This document shows, one piece after another, positions 27,601-34,969 of a DNA stretch of 61,400 nucleotides (position 1 is the first letter of the stretch; each line of letters begins with the position of its first letter). The notes beneath the pieces were generated by a model. That model did no database searches. It was given only the letters and a program-made list of their open reading frames with translations, and was not told the DNA's origin. The stretch is from Methylobacterium isbiliense (GTDB lineage Bacteria > Pseudomonadota > Alphaproteobacteria > Rhizobiales > Beijerinckiaceae). The translations under genes were made by a program, and so were the position numbers. The stretch lies in the NCBI RefSeq assembly GCF_022179325.1, contig NZ_BPQQ01000027.1:1-61400 (forward strand), written 5' to 3'.

Positions 27601-29510
27601 TCCAGAGCGAGCCGGTGACGGTGGTGGGCGTCGGCGACATGTCGGGCGACGTCTTCGGCAACGGCATGCTGCTGTCGCGCTGCCTCAAGCTCGTGGCGGC
27701 CTTCGACCACCGCGACATCTTCCTCGACCCCGACCCCGACCCGGCGACGGCCTACGCGGAGCGCCGCCGCCTGTTCGACCTGCCCCGCTCCTCCTGGGCC
27801 GATTACGACCGCGCCAAGATCTCGGCGGGCGGCGGCGTCTATCCGCGCTCGGCCAAGACGGTGCCGCTCTCGGGTCCGGTCCGCGCCCGCCTCGGCCTCG
27901 ACCGCACGGAGGCCACCCCCGCCGAGGTGATGCAGGCGATCCTGAAGGCGCCCGCCGACCTCCTGTGGTTCGGCGGCATCGGCACCTACGTGCGCGCCTC
28001 GACCGAGAGCGACGACGAGGCGGGCGACCGCGCCAACGACGCCATCCGCATCACCGGCGCGGACCTGCGGGCGCGGGTCGTCGGCGAGGGCGCGAATCTC
28101 GGCCTGACGCAGCGCGGGCGCATCGAGGCGGCGCGCCGGGGCGTGCGGCTCAACACCGACGCCATCGACAACTCGGCGGGCGTGAACACCTCGGACGTCG
28201 AGGTGAACATCAAGATCGCCCTGACCACGCCGGAACGCGACGGGCGGCTCGGGACGGAGGCCCGCAACGCGCTGCTCGCCGGCATGACGGGTCAGGTCGC
28301 CGACATCGTCCTGCGCAACAACCAGCTCCAGACCCTCGCCCTCTCGCTGGCCCAGCGCGGCGGCGCGGGCGAGAGCGGGTTCGCGACCCGGCTGATGCAG
28401 ATGCTGGAGGCCGAGAGCCGCCTCGACCGCGGCGTCGAGTTCCTGCCCTCCGACGCCGCGCTCGCCGAGCGGGCGCAAGCGGACGAGGGGCTGACGCGGC
28501 CCGAACTCGCGGTGCTGCTCGCCTACGCCAAGCTCTCGCTCAAGGATGCGCTCCTCGACAGCCCGGTCCCGGACGATCCCTATCTGGGGCGCGAGCTGGA
28601 GCGCTACTTCCCGCCCGTGCTGCTGGCGCGCTACCCCGATGCGGTGGCCAGCCACCGCCTGCGGCGGGAGATCATCGCCACGGGGCTCGCCAACGCCATC
28701 GTCAACCGCGGCGGGCCGACCATCGTCAGCCGCCTCTCCGACGAGACCGGCGCCGAGGCCCCGACCATCGCGGCCGCCTACGCGGTGACGCGCGACGCCT
28801 TCGGGCTGCTCGACCTCAACCGCGCGGTCGACGGGCTCGACGGGGTGGTGGCGGGCGGGCCGCAGCTCGCGCTCTATGCCGAGCTGCAGGATCTGCTGCG
28901 CCAGCAGATGGTCTGGTTCATCCGCAACACCGACCTGGGCGGCAGCGCGGGCGGGATCGACGGGGTGGTGGCGCGCTACCGCGACGGCATCGCCGCCGTG
29001 GCCGCCTCGCTGGCCGAGGTGCTGCCGCCCGCCGCGCGCGAGGCGCTGGCCAAGCGCTCCCGCGCGCTGCAGGACCAGGGCGTGCCGGAGGAGCTGGCCG
29101 GCCGTCTCGCGGCGCTCGGCGAACTCGGCTCGGCCCCCGACATCGTGCGCGTGGCCGAGGCCGCCGGGCGCTCGCCCGCGGCGATCGCCGCCACCCACTT
29201 CGCCCTGGAAGACCTCTTCCGCCTCGGGCCCCTCACCCGCGCGGCGCGGGGGGTGGCGGTCGGCGACACCTTCGACCGCATCGCCCTGGAGCGCGCCGTG
29301 GCCGGGATCGCCGCCGCCCACCGGGCGCTCACCGCCGAGGCCGCCGCCACCGGCGCGCAGGGCCAGGCCGCGGTCGAGACCTGGAGCGCGGCCCGGGGCG
29401 CCTCGCTGGCGCGCATCCGCACCGCGGTGGCGGCGATCGCCGCCTCGGGCCTCACCGTCTCCAAGGTCTCGGTGGCGGCGAGCCTGCTCGCGGACCTGAC
29501 GCGGCCGTGA
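24666..29510 (+). CDS. NAD-specific glutamate dehydrogenase, large (180-kDa) type
   Basis: 1614 aa from GTG 24666, preceded by GGAGG at a good distance; a GTG at 24570 would add 32 residues without a ribosome site. Converts glutamate plus NAD+ to 2-oxoglutarate, ammonium and NADH; catabolic. N-terminal ACT-like regulatory half (about 1-700), then the catalytic core with [45 protein letters not shown], and the NAD-binding [19 protein letters not shown]. A C-terminal helical domain follows ([17 protein letters not shown]...). The order and length match the bacterial NAD-GDH family (gdhZ in Caulobacter). Overlaps bluB by four bases (GTGA). Confidence 0.96.
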   Translation: [1614 protein letters not shown]

Positions 29511-30154
29511 CTGCAGCGGGTGCGCCGGCCTTCGACGCGGGCTTCCGCGCGACCCTCGCGGCGCTGATCGCGTGGCGGCGCGACGTGCGCCGCTTCCGCC
29601 CCGACCCGGTGCCGGAGGAGGTTCTGCGCGCCTGCCTGCAGCTGGCCTGCCTCAGCCCCTCGGTCGGCAACAGCCAGCCCTGGCGCTTCGTGCGCGTGGG
29701 CGACCCGGCCCGCCGCGCCGCCGTGATCGCGAATTTTTCCGCCTGCAACCGGCAGGCGGCCGAGGCCTACCCGGACGAGCGCGCCGCCGCCTATCGCCGG
29801 CTGAAGCTGGAGGGCCTGCGCGAGGCGCCGGTCCACCTCGCGGTGCTGTGCGACGAGGCCACGCAGGCCGGCCACGGGCTGGGGCGCGCCACCATGCCGG
29901 AGATGCTGCGCTACTCCGTCGTCACGGCGATCCACACCTTCTGGCTCGCGGCCCGCGCCCACGGGCTCGGGGTCGGCTGGGTCTCGATCCTCGATCCCGC
30001 CCCCCTCGTCGCGTCCCTCTCGGTGCCGCCGGCATGGCGCCTGATCGCCTACCTGTGCGTCGGGCTGCCGCAGGAGGAGCACACCGATCCGGAACTGGCG
30101 CGCCACGACTGGCAGCCGCGCCTCGCCGCCGATCGCCTGCTCCTGGAGCGCTGA
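29507..30154 (+). CDS. bluB: 5,6-dimethylbenzimidazole synthase BluB
   Basis: 215 aa from GTG 29507. Flavin-destructase of the nitroreductase fold: it breaks down reduced FMN to 5,6-dimethylbenzimidazole, the lower ligand of cobalamin. Family marks are IAWRRDVRRFRPDPVPEEVL, LSPSVGNSQPWRFVRV, MPEMLRYSVVTAIHTFWLAARAHGLGVGWVSI and a conserved C-terminus ARHDWQPR. Tightly coupled to NAD-GDH upstream and to the MFS gene downstream. The organism can therefore probably make B12, which the three radical SAM enzymes downstream appear to need. Confidence 0.9.
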   Translation: MTAAGAPAFDAGFRATLAALIAWRRDVRRFRPDPVPEEVLRACLQLACLSPSVGNSQPWRFVRVGDPARRAAVIANFSACNRQAAEAYPDERAAAYRRLKLEGLREAPVHLAVLCDEATQAGHGLGRATMPEMLRYSVVTAIHTFWLAARAHGLGVGWVSILDPAPLVASLSVPPAWRLIAYLCVGLPQEEHTDPELARHDWQPRLAADRLLLER

Positions 30155-31524
30155 TGCAGGCCGCTCCGCGCCGCGCCCTGTTCGGCTGGGTGATGTTCGA
30201 CTGGGCCTGCCAGCCCTTCTTCACCCTCGTCACCACCTTCGTGTTCGCGCCCTACTTCGCCACCGTGCTGGCCCCGAGCCCGGCCGAGGGGCAGGCCCTG
30301 TGGGGCTACGCCACCGCGGCGGCGGGCCTCGTGCTGGCGCTGCTCTCGCCGGTGCTGGGCTCGATCGCCGACGCGGTCGGCCCGAAGAAGCCCTGGATCG
30401 CGGCGGCCTGCGCCCCTCTGCTCGTCGCCTGCTTCGCCCTGTGGTGGGCCGCGCCCGGATGGGCCGGCGCGATCCCGCTGGCGCTCGTGGCCTTCGCGGT
30501 CGCCACGGTGGCGGCGGAGGTGGCGGCGGCCTTCTACAACGCCCTGATGCCGATCCTCGTCCCGCCCGAGCGGCTGGGCCGCCTCTCCGGCACCGGCTGG
30601 GCCACGGGCTACGCGGGCGGGCTCGCGTCGATCGTCGTGGTGCTCGGCTTCCTGGCCGCCGATCCGGGGACGGGACGGACCTATTTCGGCCTCGACCCGC
30701 TCTTCGGCCTCGACCCGGCCGCCCGGGAGGGCGACCGCATCACCGGACCGTTCTCGGCCCTCTGGCTCGTGGCCTTCGCGCTGCCGCTCTTCGCCTTCAC
30801 GCCGGACGCGCCGCGCACCGGCCGGCCGTGGCGCGGCGCCGTGCGCGAGGGCCTGACGCGGCTTGCCGGCACGGTCAGGGAGGCGCGGCGCGACGGGCGC
30901 ATCCTGCGCTTCCTTCTCGCCAACATGATCTACCAGGACGGCCTCGTGGCGGTCTTCGCCTTCGGGGGCATCTACGGGGCGGGGATGTTCGGCTGGGGGC
31001 CGGCGCAGCTCGGCCTGTTCGGCATCCTGCTCACCGTCACGGGCACCCTCGGCGCCTTCACGGGCGGCCGGCTCGACGACCGGCTCGGGCCGCGCCGGGT
31101 GATCCTCGGCAGCCTCGGCCTCCTCGCCCTGGTCTGCCTCGGCCTCATCTCGCTCGGGCGCGAGCACGTGCTGTTCGCGATTCCCACCGCGCCGGGCCGG
31201 CCCGGCCACCTCTACGACAGTACGCCGGAGAAGGTCTTCGTCGCGCTCGGCCTCCTCATCGGCCTCGTCGCCGGCCCGCTCCAGGCCGCCTCCCGCAGCC
31301 TGCTCGCGCGCATCGTGCCCCCCGGCGAGGCAGGCCGCTACTTCGGCCTCCTCGCCCTCTCGGGCCGCCTGACTTCCTTCATGGCCCCGCTCTGCGTGGC
31401 CCTCGCCACCTCGTTCACCGGCTCGCTGGGCGCGGGTCCCGCAGTGCTGATCGGGTTCTTCGCGCTCGGCGCGGCGCTGGTATGGGGCGTCTCGGATGCC
31501 GCGAGGCTCCGGCCCGGCGCCTGA
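30154..31524 (+). CDS. MFS transporter, UMF1 (Atg22-like) family
   Basis: 456 aa; ATG overlaps the bluB stop by one base. About 12 membrane segments. FGWVMFDWACQPFFTLVTTFVFAPYFA is the signature start of the UMF1 family; further blocks are MPILVPPERLGRLSGTGWATGYAGGL and GLIAGPLQAASRSLLARIVPP (here GLVAGPLQ). Substrate unknown. Probably cotranscribed with gdh and bluB and not part of the RiPP cluster, whose first gene lies 6 bases beyond on the other strand. Confidence 0.88.
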   Translation: MQAAPRRALFGWVMFDWACQPFFTLVTTFVFAPYFATVLAPSPAEGQALWGYATAAAGLVLALLSPVLGSIADAVGPKKPWIAAACAPLLVACFALWWAAPGWAGAIPLALVAFAVATVAAEVAAAFYNALMPILVPPERLGRLSGTGWATGYAGGLASIVVVLGFLAADPGTGRTYFGLDPLFGLDPAAREGDRITGPFSALWLVAFALPLFAFTPDAPRTGRPWRGAVREGLTRLAGTVREARRDGRILRFLLANMIYQDGLVAVFAFGGIYGAGMFGWGPAQLGLFGILLTVTGTLGAFTGGRLDDRLGPRRVILGSLGLLALVCLGLISLGREHVLFAIPTAPGRPGHLYDSTPEKVFVALGLLIGLVAGPLQAASRSLLARIVPPGEAGRYFGLLALSGRLTSFMAPLCVALATSFTGSLGAGPAVLIGFFALGAALVWGVSDAARLRPGA

Positions 31525-31530
31525 CCGGCG

Positions 31531-32058
31531 CTACCGCGGCCCGCTCAGGACGGCGAGCATGCGGGTGAAGCGTTCGCCCGCCGCCTGGATGTGGTCGATG
31601 ATCGCGAGATCGAGTTCGTCCTGGGAGAGGGCGGCGGCGTCGCGCAGGGCGGCCCTCGCCACCCGCGTGGCCCGCAGGCGGTCGGCCAGGAACACCGCGA
31701 GCGCCCGGTAGAAGCGGGCGCCGAAGCCCTCGTCCCGGTCGAGCTTGTCGCGCAGGATCTCGAAGTCGAGGAACAGCGCGAGGCTCTCGCCGCGGGCCGT
31801 GATGGTGGCCGAGGCCGGCCCGGTATCGACGAGCGACATCTCGCCGACGATCTCGCCGATGCCGAGCCGGGCGATCTCCCCGTGCGACTCAGCCGTGACC
31901 ACGAACTCGCCGTCGAGGAGAAGGACCAGGGCCTCGGCGCTGGTGCCCTCCCGGATGACCACCTCGCCGTCCGCGAGCCGGCGCCGCGTGCCCGTGCGGG
32001 CCATCCAGGCGATGTCCCCGTCGGTGAGGAAGCCGAAGATGTAGAGCACCTTGCGCAT
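31531..32058 (-). CDS. Cyclic-nucleotide-binding domain protein, bacteriocin-transport-associated type
   Basis: 175 aa. A single Crp-like effector domain: DGEVVIREGTSAEALVLLLDGEFVV, then the phosphate-binding-cassette region IGEIVGEMSLVDTGPASATITARGES, then a C-terminal helical stretch. There is no DNA-binding domain. Stand-alone domains of this size accompany NHLP-type peptide exporters (TIGR03896-like). It follows the exporter ATPase by 10 bases and is the last gene of the secretion operon. Whether it binds cAMP is not known. Confidence 0.83.
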   Translation of the reverse strand: MRKVLYIFGFLTDGDIAWMARTGTRRRLADGEVVIREGTSAEALVLLLDGEFVVTAESHGEIARLGIGEIVGEMSLVDTGPASATITARGESLALFLDFEILRDKLDRDEGFGARFYRALAVFLADRLRATRVARAALRDAAALSQDELDLAIIDHIQAAGERFTRMLAVLSGPR

Positions 32059-32068
32059 GCGGGGCTCC

Positions 32069-34969
32069 CTACAGCAATTGCCGGCGCGTGAAGTCGAGGA
32101 AGACGCCCGCGGCGCTGCTCAGCGCCTCGTAGGTCCCTTCCTGCACGATCTTGCCGTCGACCAGCACCACGATGCGGTCGGCCTCCCGCACCGTGCTCAG
32201 GCGGTGGGCGATGACGAGCCGCGTGACGTTGAGCGCCCCGAGCGAGGCGCTGACCACCGCCTGGGAGCGGTTGTCGAGGGAACTCGTCGCCTCGTCGAGG
32301 AGCAGGATCCGCGGCCGGCGGGCGATGGCGCGCGCGATCATCAGGCGCTGGCGCTGGCCGCCCGAGAGGGTGTTCACGCCCTCGGCCACCAGCGTGTGCA
32401 TGCCCATCGGCATCGCCCGGATGTCGCCGTCGAGGGCGGCGAGGCGCGCGGCCTCCCAGGCTTGGTCGAGCGAGAGGCGCACGCCCCCGCAGATGTTGTC
32501 GTAGAGGCTGCCCGTGGCGAGCCGCCCGTTCTGGAGCACCACCCCGAGCTGGCGGCGCACCGCGCTGGTGTCGAGCGTATCGAGCGACTTGCCGTCGTAG
32601 AACACCGCCCCGGATTCCGGCTGCTCGAAGCCCAGCAGCAGGCGGAACAGCGAGGACTTGCCGCTGCCCGAAGGCCCGACGATCGCCACGTACTCGCCGG
32701 CCGCGATCCGCAGCGACACCGCGTCGAGGACGGGCGGGCCGCCGGGCGTGTAGCGGAAGGTGACGCGCGAGAGTTCGAGCGCGCCCGCCAGTTCGCCGGG
32801 CGGCTTGCGGTCGTCCGCGATCTCCGCCGCCTGCGTAATCAGCGGCTTCAGACGGGTGAGGTGCGGGATCGCCACCAGCGACTCGCTCACCCCCGAGGCC
32901 CAGGAGCCGATGGCGCCCATGGTCTGGCCGAAGGCGGCGAAGAAGGCCAGGAAGACGCCGAGATTCTCGGTCAGCGTGCTGCCGGTCGCCGAGGCGGCGG
33001 CGAAGATCACGATGGTGGCGAACGGCGTGTAGGCCGATTCCACGACTTCGAGCAGGTTGGCGGTGCGCTGCGAGGCGATGAAGTGCCGCCGCTGCTCGGC
33101 GAAGTGGCGCGACCAGACCGCCAGCGCCCGCACGGTGGCGTCCGCCACCTTGAGCTTGCCGATGCCGGACAGGAACTGCAGGACCAGCCCCGAGACCTTG
33201 CCCTGCACGGCGAAGTGCCGGCCCTCGTGGTAGAGGCGCAGCGCACTGGTGGCCATGATGATCAGGCCGCGCAGGACCGCCAGCACCACGGCGATCAGCG
33301 CCAGCGTCGCGTCGTAGACCAGCATCAGGGCGATGCTGAACCAGCAGAACGAGCCCGCCACGAGGCTGCGCAGGGTCCGCCCGGTGAGGATGCGGCGCAC
33401 CGCGTCGATGCCGAGGGAGCGGTCCACGAGGTCGCCCACCGTGTAATCGCGGAAGAGCGAGGCCGGCAGCCGCAGCAGGCGGTCGATCATCGCGGCCTGC
33501 AGCTTCCAGTCGATCACCCCCTCGACGCGCAGCATCGCCAGCCCCTCCACCGTCTGCACCCCGGCCGCGGCGAGCGCCGTGACGCCGAGCGCGATGGCGC
33601 AGACGAGGAGCTGGTCGAGTTCGCTGCGCGGGATCACCGAGTTGACGAGCGCCTGGGTGATGAGCGGCGAGACCATCGTCAGCAGGCCCATCAGAGTGAT
33701 GGGTAGGACGATGCGCAGGATGTTGCCGTGCGCGGCGTGCCGGAGCACGAAGGCCAGAAGGTCGCGGAAGCCGAGCGGGCGCGACGGCAGGGTCGGATAG
33801 AAGCTCGCGGCCTCGGGATGGAGCTCCTCGGCGACCTGCCGGTCGACCACCCGGCGCCGCCCGCTGCCGGGCTCGACCAGAACGTAGCGCCGGGCCTCGC
33901 GCAGGAGCGCCACGGGCGCGCGCGCCTCGCCCTGCCACGCGAGGAGCGGCCCGGCATCCTGCCGCCACCAGTCGCCCCGCAGCAGCGTCTGCCGGACGCG
34001 CAGACGCGAGGAGCGGGCGATCTCGATCACCTCCGAGACGTCCTCGCGCGCGGCGCTGCGGCCGGGCGGGCGGACGATGACGGCGGGGATCGTCTCGGCG
34101 ACGAGGCGGCAGGCGGCGAGCAGCGGGTCGCCCGGGTCCGCCGCCGCCGGCGCGCGCGCCGGCCGCCGGACCACGATCCCCGAGAGGCGGTCGAACAGCT
34201 CGACCCGGCGGGCGGTGTCGAGATCGGCGCGGCGGGCGAGCCGCTCCGCCTCGCGGGCCGGCCGCTGCGCCACCTGGGCCTGGAGCAGGTCGAGCGCGAC
34301 GGCGTGGACGCGGTCGAGCGCCGCCCAGGCCGCCGCGGCCTCGGGCGTGGGCGCGGGCGCGAGGCGACCCCCCTCCGGGCCGGCCTCGATCCAGACGCCC
34401 GCGGCGAGCGGCACGGGCGGATCGCCGGGCGCGATGTCCGGCCCGGTGCCCATCAGCCGGGCGCGGCCCGCCTCCACGCTCACCCAGGCGAGCGCCCGGG
34501 CGGGGCCGCGCCGGCGCTCGCCGGGCGCGATCTCCGCCTCCCCGCCCTCGGCCTCGCGGATGTCCCAGGCCGGATTGGGGCCGGCGATCACCCGGGCGAG
34601 CCGGATCAGCCAGCCCTGGACGAGGTCGGGCCGGTCGAAGGCCTCGCGGGGGGAGGCCTCGGCCTGCGTGTCCGGCCCGCCGACCGCGATGATCGCGAGG
34701 CGCCCCTCGCCGTCGGCACGGTCCGGCATCGGCGCGATGATCTCGCCCGGTTCGACCCGGAACAGGTGCTCGCGGGCGCTCTCGCTGCGCCCGTCCGCGG
34801 CGATCCGCACCGCGAACAGGTCGGCATAGCCCGCGGCCAGCAGCAGCACCGGCCCGGCCGCGTCGAGGCGGTGGGGCTTGCGCCCGTCGAGGACGAGGGG
34901 CCGGGGCGCGGCGGCGTCCTCGGCGACCTCGCCGGGGGACGGGACGGGGCGCAGCCGGGCGTCGCTCAT
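32069..34969 (-). CDS. NHLP-type peptide export ABC permease/ATPase (no peptidase)
   Basis: 966 aa. A long N-terminal cytoplasmic region of about 390 residues without C39 motifs, then a six-helix permease (about 405-690), then an ATPase with VGPSGSGKSSLFRLLLGFEQPESG (Walker A), LSGGQRQRLMIARA (signature) and ILLLDEATSSLD (Walker B). This is the TIGR03797 architecture: the second ABC subunit of the NHLP peptide-export system, partner to the peptidase-bearing exporter gene upstream. ATG overlaps that gene's stop (ATGA). Should act in the inner membrane to export the modified peptide of the cluster. Confidence 0.92.
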   Translation of the reverse strand: MSDARLRPVPSPGEVAEDAAAPRPLVLDGRKPHRLDAAGPVLLLAAGYADLFAVRIAADGRSESAREHLFRVEPGEIIAPMPDRADGEGRLAIIAVGGPDTQAEASPREAFDRPDLVQGWLIRLARVIAGPNPAWDIREAEGGEAEIAPGERRRGPARALAWVSVEAGRARLMGTGPDIAPGDPPVPLAAGVWIEAGPEGGRLAPAPTPEAAAAWAALDRVHAVALDLLQAQVAQRPAREAERLARRADLDTARRVELFDRLSGIVVRRPARAPAAADPGDPLLAACRLVAETIPAVIVRPPGRSAAREDVSEVIEIARSSRLRVRQTLLRGDWWRQDAGPLLAWQGEARAPVALLREARRYVLVEPGSGRRRVVDRQVAEELHPEAASFYPTLPSRPLGFRDLLAFVLRHAAHGNILRIVLPITLMGLLTMVSPLITQALVNSVIPRSELDQLLVCAIALGVTALAAAGVQTVEGLAMLRVEGVIDWKLQAAMIDRLLRLPASLFRDYTVGDLVDRSLGIDAVRRILTGRTLRSLVAGSFCWFSIALMLVYDATLALIAVVLAVLRGLIIMATSALRLYHEGRHFAVQGKVSGLVLQFLSGIGKLKVADATVRALAVWSRHFAEQRRHFIASQRTANLLEVVESAYTPFATIVIFAAASATGSTLTENLGVFLAFFAAFGQTMGAIGSWASGVSESLVAIPHLTRLKPLITQAAEIADDRKPPGELAGALELSRVTFRYTPGGPPVLDAVSLRIAAGEYVAIVGPSGSGKSSLFRLLLGFEQPESGAVFYDGKSLDTLDTSAVRRQLGVVLQNGRLATGSLYDNICGGVRLSLDQAWEAARLAALDGDIRAMPMGMHTLVAEGVNTLSGGQRQRLMIARAIARRPRILLLDEATSSLDNRSQAVVSASLGALNVTRLVIAHRLSTVREADRIVVLVDGKIVQEGTYEALSSAAGVFLDFTRRQLL

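Noticed and set aside
24540-29321. A 1593-codon open frame antisense to the NAD-glutamate dehydrogenase gene, and similar kilobase-long antisense frames elsewhere (for example 3692-6940, 48420-51095).
   Set aside because: They are mirror frames produced by extreme GC content at third codon positions; composition is low-complexity His/Arg/Gly/Ala and no family motif appears, whereas the sense genes are clearly recognisable.
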